The position numbers were made by a program, and so were the translations under genes. Below are positions 48,908 to 60,200 of a DNA stretch of 64,000 nucleotides, piece by piece. Every line of letters starts with the position of its first letter. Within the stretch, counting starts at the first letter, position 1. The notes beneath the pieces were generated by a model that was not told the origin of the DNA, ran no database searches, and was given only the letters and a program-made list of their open reading frames with translations. Origin of the DNA: Pipra filicauda (taxonomy: Eukaryota; Chordata; Aves; Passeriformes; Pipridae); NCBI RefSeq assembly GCF_003945595.2, contig NW_024105098.1:2418001-2482000 (forward strand), read 5' to 3'.

Positions 48908-50987
48908 ATGGACTTCCACATGGAGCTTCTATGGGTAAGAGACTTTAAGGATCCCACAATTTCTTTGGCATGTGTCTGCTGGCTCTGACAGCAACTTGCT
49001 CCCTTTTTTTTTTCTGCCTGTCCCAGTAGGTGTGGTGAAAGCAGGAAGTTACCAGCCAAGAAATGAAGACCAGTCTTTAGTTATACAACTGAAGCTTCTT
49101 CTTAAAAAGGTGGGGCACTTTCTATTCTAACAGGTTTCCTTAATTTAGACATAGTTTGTCCTGGGAGATGACTAATCAAAGACACAAATGGGTTGGTATC
49201 ACTGCTGTAAGCAGCAATTTGACTACACTGTGTTGAAACTAAGGACATTATTGCCTGTTTGTCTTTTGCAAAGAATGTCAAGAGGATCGTAGGTGTCACT
49301 GCAAGTCTGATAAGCATCTGGGCAGGGCCAGTGCTTGGTTTCCCAGGGCCCTGCCTTTGGAAAGTTCATGATGATCCCTAATCTCCCATGTTCCTCCTGC
49401 TCTCTAGAGTCCCTTCTAACCCACAGAGCCCTGTCCCCTCAGGCAGGAGGCAGGTGCACGGCACTGTGTGTGACAAAGGGAAGGTACTTGGGGCAGTCTG
49501 GCTCTCCACTATCTGCTCCCAAGCATCTGCTGCCTTGGATGACACTCATACAACTGGCATTCCCACCACATTTTCTCGAAGACCTGCTGGAACATCATGA
49601 ATTCAAGTAAGAAAGGCTTTTTCTTTCCTTGACAGATGGGAGGAAGAAGATAGCTAAGCAAAGACAACTGCCAGGGGCAGGAAAGGAAGTCTGACATTGA
49701 AGCTGGAAGATATAGTGGCAAAATTGGGAAGAAAAGGGTGGTTGGGAGCTTGAAAAGGGGTGAGAGAAGAGGGGAAGAGAGAGCAGGGATGGCTGCTGGA
49801 TAGAAACTGGGTGGTAGCTTTGCCTGACGTTTTCTTAGCAAATTCTTCTAACTGTAGGCGAGGGAAAGGGAACCTGGGGAGGATCAGAACTCCCTCATTA
49901 AGCACAGGCTCTGCTTTTTCCTCCCGGTGATGATCCAACGAGGAGCTGAGCTATTACAGCTCCCAGCTGCATAGCTGGTTCTTTGGTCCATGCTGTGCAA
50001 ACTAAGCTTTTTGACATTGCTAATTCTTGGGTTAATCCTTAACTCTTCCTGCTGCCTGTCTGCAGCTCCTTCCTGTTCAGACAAGTGTGTGCTGCTTGTC
50101 TGGTGCAGGCACGGATCACCCAGGCAAAAGCTGGGGTTTGTTATTTTGGAGAGGATAAACATTGAGAAAAGGCACTCAAAAACTTCTGTGGAGTCTGGAA
50201 GTCCAGGACAGTGCTTTTTCTGCTGCACTGGCAAAAGAATATAATTTAAACATTGTTTTCCTTCCAGTTCCTTTCTCACCCCCACCAGTAATCCTAAACT
50301 CTGTCAAAATATTTTCTCCTTAGCAAGAAGTTCTGCCAATGGTGAGACAGAATCAGTCCAACAGTGAAACACGAAGATGAACAGAAGGCTTTTACCTGTT
50401 GCAAAGGACATCTGTGAATCAGAGATAAAATGGGATAAATCAAGAGGGCCTTGCCTTTCTTCTCAGCACAAAAAGAGGTAACAACTTATTGCCTGAAGCT
50501 AAGCTCTACTTGTTTCTTTCCTTGGATTTCCATTTCCCTTCTGAGGTAGCTCATCCAAGTGCCTCTCATTTCAATAGGTTGGGACTGGCAATACCCTGGG
50601 ACTGGCAGGCTCTTCCTTGGAACTCTCAATCATCCCTCTAAAGACCATGATTTTGAGTAACCACCATTTTAGCATAAATTAGACTGTCTGTTCATGGTGT
50701 GCGTGTTGGCAAACATTCCCAGGAGGTCAGCACAGGACATGCTCTCCACCTCCACCATCAGATCCTGAGATGAGGAGTTCAAGTAACCACCTGTGTTTAC
50801 AGGTTACTTCCAGCTCTTGGATCTGTTGACCAACCTTTCACACCTGCCCCACACATCCTTCCTCAGCCACACACTAGTGGAAGATGGTAACAACTCACAG
50901 CTATTTGGGTTTCTACACTGAACTCTAGACAATGATCCCATTGCGAGCTTTGAAATCACTAACAACTCGAGACAGTAAAAACTACTT
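48908..50987. other. Intergenic region between LIPH and ANAPC13
   Basis: I see no coding exon with conserved protein content and no recognisable repeat. A T-rich tract lies at 49003-49013. LIPH promoter elements must lie near 48910-49100, but I see no TATA box or CpG island. The breakpoint between the human 3q27-like and 3q22-like gene blocks falls here. Confidence 0.5.
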
Positions 50988-50993
50988 TTTAAT
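50988..50993 (-). terminator. ANAPC13: Candidate ANAPC13 poly(A) signal (ATTAAA variant)
   Basis: TTTAAT on the plus strand is ATTAAA on the minus strand, about 300 nt past the stop. No canonical AATAAA is seen nearer on this strand. Confidence 0.35.
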
Positions 50994-51291
50994 CATGTGT
51001 AGAAAACACTGAAGATCAGAATTGGCACCAACTTCAGAAAAATTTAACAGAAAAAATGAAATAAATAAGTGAAACATTGTGCTCTTAGCTCTGGGTGTCA
51101 GAGAGCCTCTGCTATTTCACACTCATTACAGAAGCATTTTAAACTGGTCGCTGTGAGCAGAACCACTGCTGGAATCCAAATGTTTCAGGAATGCTGTTTC
51201 TTCCTTAGAGCAGCTTCTGACAACAGTGGTCAGCTGAAAAATATTTTCATGTGGCATTCATGCATCTGCTGCATGAAATCTCACTGATTCA

Positions 51292-51417
51292 CTAGTTTCC
51301 CGTGGGTGGAACGTTTTCATGGAGATACTGGAGAGCCAAATCTGTCCACTTCATTTCTTGCTCTTTCACAGACTCGGTGGTGCCACCGTTGTCTTGCTCT
51401 GGTTCAGGGAGCTCATT
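51292..51417 (-). CDS. ANAPC13: ANAPC13 coding exon 2 (aa 34-74)
   Basis: Acceptor TTGTTCTCAG on the minus strand. Encodes NELPEPEQDNGGTTE to HENVPPTGN, then TAG. Confidence 0.96.
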   Translation of the reverse strand, partial: NELPEPEQDNGGTTESVKEQEMKWTDLALQYLHENVPPTGN

Positions 51418-53514
51418 CTGAGAACAAAATAGAGGTACAATGCATTCCACACAAAATATACTTCCTGAAAGCAGCAGGTTGTTAAGGCTTTGTGTGGATA
51501 AATAGAAACGAGACCAGAGGGTGCATCTGAACAATAAATATCATACATACTGATCCACTTAAAAATATTACTGGGCCCCGTTATGAACAATATTCTTTTC
51601 ACATGAATATGGTGCTTAATCTGAAAGGTAAATTGGTTTTCCAGGACCCTGGGGCCTTGCTATACACTCAGACTGCACACACAGCGAAGGAGAATATATA
51701 GCAAATGCAAAGTAAGTAAATAACAGTGCAATGCAATTATTCCACTGCTTGTTTGCAATGCGCTGCTTCTGCTGTTGGCAAGAATACAGATACTGCAGTT
51801 ATTATAGCTGTTATTAAGACAACTGGTTCTGTAACATGTTTCATTCCCATGGCAGGTGAGAAATCCTTCCTCTCTACGTGCTGGACTCAGGTGTGGCTGT
51901 GCTGGACCAACAGTAGAAGTCAGAACTCCCTTCTATTATTTGTTCTCTGTGTTGCTGTACTGCTGCAGTCACACTGAGCGAGTGCTATTCTGCCAGATAC
52001 CATTTGGGCAGGAATTCTGAGTTCTAGATCTCTGGAAATCCCAGCATGAGCTAACTAAAACGTTTCTGTTTTGAAAACAGTGTACGATTCGAGCCCATTT
52101 GAGTTCCCAGGAATCTCTCAAGTGGGCACTGGAGCAAATGCTCAGGACAGGCTCAAAGAGCACTTCACAGCCATTCTGTTTGTTCCTGTACAGTGCTCCT
52201 GAGTAAGTCTCCTGTGAATTCGTGCTACTTTTCCCATGTGATCAGAGGCAATCTCATCTCTGGGAATCTTTATATCCACAGCCAGGCCTTTCTTTCTATT
52301 ATTAGTTGGTGAGGCTTCCTGCTCTGGGGCTGCCATCTGTATGTGACTGTAAGTAGCCCAAGAGGTGGCTGTAAGGGAAGAAACAGTAATGTTTGGACTC
52401 AAGGTAAAGGCAAATGTCAGTAAGGAACCAGTTTATAATACTCAGCCTGCCTTATAAATGTTATCCCAAGCAATAGGGGGTTTGGGCTCTTTTATCTGAC
52501 AATTACAGTTCTGCAAGATCCCTCCCTCAAACCCAGCTCTTGGCAGAAAAACGTGTGTGCTGTATATATGGATTTTGGGGTTGTGCAGCTGCTCCTTGTC
52601 CTCTCTGAAAAGCCAGTGGTGGAAAGGCTAAAGCTTGAGCCATGTCAGAATTTGGAAATGTGTCTATGCTGAAGGAGACCAACACCCCATGATCCCCACA
52701 ACTGCCTTGTCAGTGCTAGCCAGGGTAAAGCTTGTGCACCAGAGAGAACAAGGAAAGGGAAAATCCTCAGCTACCTCTTGCTTCCCTGGAAGTTTCAAAG
52801 TAGCTAAGCGAAGGTTTCAGAGCGGGAGATCTGAAGCTTCAACTCTGGGCTTTGTGGGATCAGCAGTAGCTTTTCCCCCGCTGCCCCTCTCCCACCCTGC
52901 AGCTGTGCCCTGGATGAAAGGACAGCTGCCATGCCTTGGACATGGCACTGCAGGTGCCAGTGCATTCACTGCTGTCCTTGAACTGCCAACAGCAATGCTG
53001 GATCTGGAAAAGACTGACTGGAAACAGGTACGAAAATTTTTCAGCTTCTTTTAATGGAATTTCGGGAAGTGGAAATAAAGTGTAACCAAGACTGCAGCTG
53101 TCAGCGTGAGACTGATCATCTCTGTTCTCCAAACCAGAACTTCTCCCTGATGCCAAACCCAAAACGATGTGAAGGGGAGGGCACTCCAGTTCTGAGAAGA
53201 TTCAATAACTGGTCAGGGGAAGGGGGACAGAAACATCCAAGTCCTCATGCACACAGGAGTGACTGGCATATATGGCAAGGAAAGAGTCAGATCCATCCCA
53301 GGAGCCCTTTGTACAAATCAGCTGCACCACAAGCAATACCCTGTGCTGTTTCTTGGAAGGGGCTGAGATAAACACAGCAGCCTTAACTCAGATTGATAAG
53401 CAGCAATTCACCTACCAGAGGGATAGCCACGTCCTCGTAGGGCAATTTATCTTCCCTCCACGCGTCATCGATCAAATCCAGGATCCTGCCATCCCTCTGC
53501 ACCTCGCTGTCCAT
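51292..53514 (-). CDS. ANAPC13: ANAPC13, anaphase-promoting complex subunit 13, two coding exons
   Basis: ANAPC13 (Apc13/Swm1) is a small structural subunit of the APC/C ubiquitin ligase that stabilises the TPR-subunit arm (family knowledge). The coding exons 53514-53416 and 51417-51292 join at phase 0 to exactly 74 aa, the length of the human protein. Exon 1 encodes MDSEVQRDGRILDLIDDAW and DKLPYEDVAIPL; exon 2 encodes NELPEPEQDNGGTTESVKE and MKWTDLALQYLHENVPPTGN. The start has a good Kozak context (GAGGATGG). A minus-strand acceptor (TGTGTCACAG) ends just above 53541, so the ATG exon begins with about 27 nt of UTR and an upstream noncoding exon is expected in the CpG island near 54600. The near-perfect match to a very conserved protein makes the call firm. 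Confidence 0.97.
51418..53415 (-). other. ANAPC13: ANAPC13 intron between the coding exons
   Basis: A 2.0-kb intron without recognisable repeats. An 86-codon minus-strand open frame at 52142-52402 is unexplained and has no family match I know. Confidence 0.8.
53416..53514 (-). CDS. ANAPC13: ANAPC13 coding exon 1 (aa 1-33)
   Basis: Encodes MDSEVQRDGRILDLIDDAW through VAIPL; donor CTCTG|GTAGGT on the minus strand. Confidence 0.96.
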
Positions 53515-54130
53515 CCTCACAGCAGGTGAGTGCAGCTAAACCTGTGACACAAAGCAGATGCTGTTCCCAACAACATCCCCAGCCAAGGAGCTGCAGTTCG
53601 GACTCTGGGCTTGCTCTAGTTTGGATCTAATTCCTGTTAAGATTAAACTTGATTTTCCTAATCCACTCAAAAAGGGGTTATAACCACAGAAGAACTACTT
53701 CACCTGAAAAGAACATTATTAAAGTGATTTGCAGATTGATATGCATCAGAGACGAATATATAAAACCAGCAGGTTTTTATTAATGATATTTACATGTGTT
53801 TATATCTACTGACTGGCTTTTAGAAGCCTACTTTGAGTGAGTTTGAGCACCCCTGTAACTCTGCCAAGAGCCCTTTGCTGCCCTGAGCAGTGCTGTGCCT
53901 CACCCAGGGCTTCACGAGTCTGCGAGAGTCACAACAAAGGATTTCACGGCACCCAGAATCCTGCCCGAACCTGAAGTCCAGGAAACTGGTGAAACAGAAG
54001 AAAAACAAGACTTATCTTTCACCCCCGGCTACAAGAATCCCTCCGGGGTGTCTCACTGTACTCTGCCCTCCCTGAAGTGTCACGTCAGGGACTCGCCCCG
54101 GTGTGACCCTGCGGCTCGATCGTGCCGGGA

Positions 54131-54191
54131 TAGGTGACTACAGGTATTTATTTTACACCAGACCAGGGTAGGTGACTACAGGTATTTATTT
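54131..54191 (+). repeat. 23-bp direct repeat pair at the edge of the ANAPC13/CEP63 island
   Basis: The same 23 bases, beginning TAGGTGACTACAGG, occur at 54131-54153 and 54169-54191 with a 38-bp period. Confidence 0.9.
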
Positions 54192-54960
54192 AAATACACC
54201 CCGCTGCACGGGGGCGGCGATGGGCACCGGGCTGAGCGGTCCCAGCCCCGGGGCCGTGCGATCCGCGCTGCTCCCGGCCGATACAGCCCCGTGTGCCCCG
54301 TATCCCCACTGTGTCCCTCTCCGGTGCCCCACCCGGTGTCCCCTCGGTACCCCCCCGAATATTCCCCCGGCGGCCCCGCAGTGTCCCCCGTGGTGCCCCC
54401 CCCCAGTGTCCGTCTCCGCAGACCCTAACCCCATGATCCCCTCGGCAGCCCCCTCAGTGTCCCCCAATGTCCCGTCCCGGCGTCCCCCCCGTGCCCTCCC
54501 ATATACCCCCCGTGTGTCCCCCCGGTATTCCCCGCGATGTCCCCCCACGTCCCCGCAGTGTCCCCTGCCCGCCGTACCCTGCCCGTGTCCGGGCCCTGCC
54601 GTGCGCAGGCGCGGCTCCCGCGCAGGCGCAGTGCTGCCGGGCCGGGCCGGGCCGGGCCCGCCGTTAGGTGGGGAAAGGCGGGAGAAGGGAAGGAGGGAGG
54701 AAAGGGAGGGAAGGAAGGCAGAGAAGGTCGGCGGGTGCGGGGTGTTTGCGGGGAGGGAGGCGAGGGGAGTGGCGCTGGAAGGGCCCCGGGCAGCGAAACT
54801 TGCCGCGGCGGGTGCGGGGTAAACACCGCTAATGGGAGAGCGGGGAGGCTCCTGCTGGGGAGGAGCGGGAGCGCAGCGGGAATAGGGAATGCTCTGCCGG
54901 GGCCGGCGGCACTGCCCGGGCACGCTGGCCGCGGTCACTCCTGCAGTCACCTCACAGGCT
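54190..54960. promoter_or_regulatory. CpG-island bidirectional promoter, ANAPC13 (-) / CEP63 (+)
   Basis: Dense GC and CpG lie between the divergent genes. The plus strand is C-rich on the left (about 54290-54600) and G-rich on the right (about 54655-54870). Two NRF1-like motifs, TGCGCAGGCGCG (54602-54613) and CGCGCAGGCGCA (54619-54630), sit at the switch, followed by a GGGCC repeat. Human ANAPC13 and CEP63 are also arranged head to head. Confidence 0.8.
54638..54659 (+). repeat. GGGCC repeat in the promoter island
   Basis: Four GGG runs spaced by CC at 54639-54656, able in principle to form a G-quadruplex on the plus strand. Confidence 0.85.
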
Positions 54961-54989
54961 TTAGCTGCGCCGGGGGAGGTTGAGGTCGG

Positions 54990-55196
54990 GCACTGGGAAG
55001 AAATTCTTCACGGGAAGGGCTGTCCAGCACTGGAAGGGTCTGCCCGGGGAGGTGGAGGAATCCCCACCCCTGGACGTGTTTAAGGAAGGACTGGACGTGG
55101 CACTCGGTGCTCTGGGCTGGGTGACAAAGTGATGTTCGGTCATAGCTTGGACTCGACGATCCTGGAGGTCTTTTCCAACCTGATTCTGTGATTCTT
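54990..55196 (+). mobile_element. CR1 LINE tail of a different subfamily, at the edge of the CEP63 CpG island
   Basis: GAAGAAATTCTTCACGGGAA, CCCCTGGACGTGTTTAAGGA, CTTGGACTCGACGATCCTGG and CAACCTGATTCTGTGATTCT. The ORFs across it are repeat-derived. Confidence 0.9.
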
Positions 55197-55904
55197 CCCC
55201 CGGCGACGGGTGGCGTGCACCGGGCTCCTGCCGCAGGTGGCATTCCGGCCCCCTGGCACGTCTCTGGCGGTGCTTTTGGGAGGTTATTGCTGCTTTTCTG
55301 TTCATTGTAAGCATATTCCCAGCAACACTTCGAAATTGCATCTTTCTGTGTTTTTAAATACAAAGTATTCCCAGTCTTTCCTTATGGGCACTATTCTTTA
55401 AAGTCCTCCTGTGTATTGTCTGGTTTTCTCCACTTGAGTCTACAACAGTTCTCTATCGAGTTGGGGTGATAAGCCTTGTTTATTTTTAAATGTTTTGGGG
55501 TTTGGTTTTTTTGTTTGTTTGTTGGTTTGGTTTTTTTCCAAATATTTCCATTTTCTTCACTTTTTCAGAAGTGACCAGCCAGCTGTCCTTGCTTCAGCTG
55601 TAGTTAATGAGGGAGATTGTCCTCTCTTGTGGTAGCTGTGGGGGTCTTTACTTCAGGTGCCTGTGATTTGCTGTGACTAAAGGCAACTTCTCTGGGCCTC
55701 TACAGTGGCACTATGCGACTTGCAAGCTCGAGAGGCCAAAATTTAATACTAAACAGTGAACCTGATGAAGCATAAACCAGGGTAGAAGTGTCTGATTTTA
55801 AGGCTTTCCTCCAAAACGTGGGTGAGGTGGCAGGTATGCAAAGCTGGCACATTCAGGTGTACTGTGGGGGCCCTGCTTAAGGGATGACAGAAGCAAGGGC
55901 GTGT

Positions 55905-56132
55905 CGTGCTAGGACAGGGCTAGGTTGGATATTAGGAAGGAATTCTTCCCTTTGAGGGTACTGAGGCCCTGGCACAGGTTGCCCAGAGAAGATGTGGTTG
56001 CTCCATCCCTGGAATTGTTGGATGGGGCTTGGAGCAACCTGGTCTAGTGGAAGATATCCCTGCCCATGGCAGGGAATGGAATAAGATGATTTTTAAGGTC
56101 CCTTCCAACCCAAACTGTTCTAGAATTCTATG
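55905..56132 (+). mobile_element. CR1 LINE 3' end fragment in the CEP63 5' intron
   Basis: GTTGGATATTAGGAAGGAAT, GGCACAGGTTGCCCAGAG and AACCCAAACTGTTCTAGAAT; a diverged copy with a small internal deletion relative to its sisters. Confidence 0.92.
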
Positions 56133-57207
56133 CTGTCTCTCTCCTCATGTCTCTGCCCACTGAAAATTGATTCTGTGTAGGTGTGATTAGAATTGTTGAG
56201 AAGAGCTGCTACTGTTTGATGTCTGCTGTTGCCACCTGGAGAACTCTTGGAATGCTGTCAGCAGCTCAGGGGATGTGATCATCTGCTCTCCTCAGCACTC
56301 TGCCCTCAGCAGTACCATGAAGGTGTTGTGCATACTGATGGAGTTTTGTTAAGCACAGACAGGACCAAAGAGAGACAAAACATTATCAGAATAGGGATAG
56401 GATTTTTTTTCTGTCTATTTTCTGTATGAGTGTGATTTAAAACACAGCAGAACTCCCAAGGACAGGCTTTAATCCCTGGATGGTGTTCGAAGTGCTCTAG
56501 AAGAGGATAGAAGCTTCTTAGGGAAATGAAAACAGAGCTGAGCCTACATTTCTAAAGTCTCCCTTGCTCCCCTTTTGTTGATTGCTAAATGATGCCATAT
56601 TAATCTTTGAGGAAGTTGTTGGAAGGATCCATCTTCAATACTTGAGACAGTGTATAGGTTTTGGAAAGAGGAAATGGTGTTAGTGCCTCCACAGGGTGAA
56701 ACCAAAGTTTGTGTCCTCAGGATGAGTTTAACCATTTCTGTGCTAGAGAGCTGCAGTTTCATGGAGGAGCCACTGAAATAAATTCTGGCTTTTTGACTGT
56801 GGTTCCATGGTAACTTTTAATTCCCTGGTTTTGCCTTTAGTGTGAACCCTTCTTGCTTCACCAATATGTGAAATTTCTATGTGTGTGCACACGTACATGT
56901 TTTTGTGACTTTAAAAGGTGTGATTTTTAACTAAAATGATGTACTGCTGCTGTCAAGCTGTTCAACTTATTTTCATAATTTAAGACATAACTTAAGAGGA
57001 ATTTTTAAGGAGTTCCTTTATTTGGCAGATATTTGGCTTACAAGTTCGTGAAGGTGACCATTGTTTTCCTCACCTGTAACTGCATGCTCATTGCAATTTT
57101 TTTAACTTCTTTGCTTTGTGGGCTTCTGCTTTTTCTGCAGTTGGGTGGAGAAGCAGCCTTGTTCGTGCATTGCCATGGGTGACCACTGCTTTCCTGTACT
57201 CCCCTAG

Positions 57208-57276
57208 CTGCTGAAGCAACCAGGATTTGGTGATGGAGGCTTTGCTGGAAGGAATGCAGAGAAATGAGCAGGGGAG
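57208..57276 (+). CDS. CEP63: CEP63 first coding exon (aa 1-15)
   Basis: Acceptor CTCCCCTAG at 57207; 25 nt of 5' UTR, then ATG at 57233 in a good context (G at -3, G at +4). Donor GGGGAG|GTGCGT. Encodes [14 protein letters not shown] plus two bases. Confidence 0.9.
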
Positions 57277-60200
57277 GTGCGTATGCAACTGTACACAGCA
57301 GTCATTCAAAAGGATTTAAGTATTAACCTTCCCTCCTGTTCAGAATAAATCCTCAGGTTTCAGTGTGCAGTAGCCTTCACCTGGTGCAGAAGCAAAGTCA
57401 CTGCCTGAGCTGGCTTTGCAATAAGCCCTGGACAGGTATTATGTTAGCAATTTAGTTTTACATCTTCCTGAAAACCTTCCACCTCGTTTGTTTTGGGTTT
57501 TTTTGTTGTTTTTTTTTTCTGGTTGTTTTAAACCCTTCTTGTGAATAAATATTTATTTTGTAGCAGCCGTGCAAGGTTAATGAGATGTGACTTTGTTATC
57601 TGTTTTTATTGAAAACATCTGATTATTTCCTGCTCATATTGAAACTGCAGAGTCCCATTCAGCTCTGAGGAATCCTTAATGCTCTGTCTGAGGTGAAAGG
57701 ATGTAGACTTTTCGATCCCCGAGAGAGACTGTAGTGACAATAATGGAACAAAATGTTTTCTGTGTTAAACAGGCGTGAAGCAAAAGTCACTGATGCTGTT
57801 TTCCCAGTCATCCTTGAGAATGTGACTCAGATTTATTTGATACTGTATCTTCTTCAGAGAACTGGTTGCAAAAATCAAGTTTAGACTTAGCTACATGTTA
57901 GCAGATGCTGTGAAGGAAATGTTCCTGCTCTGCATAATAGCTGCTAATTTTTTGTTAACTCGCAGGACAGGGTGAGCTTCAAATATGACTGATTTTGGCT
58001 CCTTTAAGAAGTATTTCTTTCCCTATAGAAAAACTGCCAAGTTTTGCAGTGTGCACCCGCACAGGGAGAGCAGAGAAATTTCTATCCCTTAACCTATTGA
58101 TTTCCATTTCTTTTCAGTTCTCCCTGTTTGACAAGCAAATTAAAGGGGTAAAGATCATTATGGAGTTCACCACCCTCTAGGGCTGTGTCTGGCAAGCCTT
58201 AATATTGTCCCTGGCCTAGCAGCTTGGGAAGTTTTAGAGGAGTTACTGGAATTGGCTTCAATAATTACTGCACCAAATTAGAAGTCTGGGCGTTGCTAGG
58301 GCACATGTGCTCCCTGATGGATTGCGAGGGTTGGATTCTTCATTATCATGTTGTCATCCAGCCCCCTCTGCTTCGAGGTTTGTCTGCATTTGTGATAAAC
58401 TTCTGTTTTCAGGAGCTGAAAGCTCTGCTGTAAGATTCCTCTGGTGACTGAAGCTTGGTCTAAAATGCCTCTGCCTGGAGAGCAGTTAAGGCGAATACAA
58501 AATATGAATTAAACATGCTTTGGTTTACTTAGATAATGCATAGTCCTGGGGCAAAGGGACGAATGCCCAAGTGATGTGGCTTAGGGGGCATGGGTGGTAT
58601 TGGGTCTAGGGTTGTACTTGATGGTCTTGGAGGTCTTTTCCAACCCTAATGATTCTGTGATTCTGTTTCTCTGCAAGCTGATTTGCAAAGAGTTCAAAGC
58701 CCTGCGTGTGCACGGTTGGTGCCTTGGTGCAAGTCAGTGTGTTCTCTGCCTTTGTTGGTTTGGGACCCGAGTCCCCTGTTGGGTGATGCTGCTTTTACCT
58801 CCAGGCTCCTTCCCTTCCAGCGGCGGGTTCCTGACCTCCTGCGAGGCCGAGCTGCAGGAGCTGATGAAGCAGATCGACATCATGGTGGCTCACAAGAAAT
58901 CTGAGTGGGAAGGGCAGACACAGGCTTTGGAAGCTTGCCTGAGTGCTCGGGAGAAAGAGCTTTCCTCTGCCAGGGCTGCTCTGCAGGAAAAACAGAAGGA
59001 GGTACCTCCATTTCATACTGTTTTCTGTTTGGAGACAACCAGTGTGTTTCACCTGTTAGAATCAGGAAATTAGGAATAGAATTTACAGAGGGGCCTGTTG
59101 GAACAAGATGTCCAGTTCATAATTCCGTCGAAGTCAAATGATCAACTCCTCAAGGGCTGGTGGAATTCACAGATTGAATGCTCAGTTTCTAGACAGAACC
59201 CAGAGATGCTGTAGCAGCAATGGACAGCCCAGCAACCTGCAGTCATTGGTAAAAAACCCCCCAATTTCCTACCGTAAACTACACTAAGATAGTGCTGGGA
59301 GATTCTCCAAGGGCTGTTTTGTGCAGCTCAGGTTTTGTGGTCTTTAATTAAAGGCCTGGGGGAAGTGCAAAAAATTTCTGTATTGGTGGAGAAGTATCAG
59401 TAAGTGAAATTTTTGCACAAGATGTGGGCCATAAACTGCAGTTGAGCCACAGGATTTTCATTTGCAGGAGTGGTGATTTTTATCATATAGGTTATCATTG
59501 TTATTATCAATTGTGTTTTCTCAAAACACTTGAAATATTTCTTACCCTGAAAAAGTGAACATGGATTTCAAGACTGAACTGTAAAGTTTGGTTAAGTCAC
59601 TACTGGAGTATATTCATGCTTTTGGTTTAGTCATGTGAGTTTTCTGTGGGGATTTCTTTTAATTTCACTTTGTCCTTTGGACCTGCAGTTATAAATGTGG
59701 GTACCCTGGGAGAAAAAAGGACAAAACTGAGTCACAGGAGCAGTTGAATCAGTGTAAGGGAGGTCTTCTCTGCATTTCAAAGCCCAAATTATTTCTTTCT
59801 CCCTCATCATTTGGAATTTCTTTTTTACCTGAGCATAGTTAGATAATGACAGGGCCAATCTCTCTCGGTAGGTAGCTTGAAATTGTAATGCATATTTGTG
59901 AAGAATTTGATGAAAATACTGATAGAAGTAGCCTTTTTGGCACAAGCCAAACCTGTCAGCTTCATCCCCAAAACTGAAAGCCAGAAACTGGCTCAAATAA
60001 AGAGAGCAGAACTGAAGCAGTTCTGGCCCCAGCCTACCAAAGACTTAGGCATAGATTTAATCTGATTCATAGTGAGGGACCCCATTGAAACATCCTAGTA
60101 CTTACTAACCTAAAGTCTACTTCCACTGCTGTATTTATTTGCTTTTTAACTCTTGGTTCAGGTTGGCCTTTTGCGGCGCCGGGTCGAAGAGGTGGAAAAA

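Noticed and set aside
54172..54950. Open frames of more than 200 codons on both strands of the CpG island
   Set aside because: Low-complexity proline/arginine or glycine translations of the C-rich and G-rich island; no start, splice or domain support.
59631..59996. 121-codon minus-strand open frame in a CEP63 intron
   Set aside because: No promoter, splice or domain evidence; length is possible by chance in AT-rich DNA.
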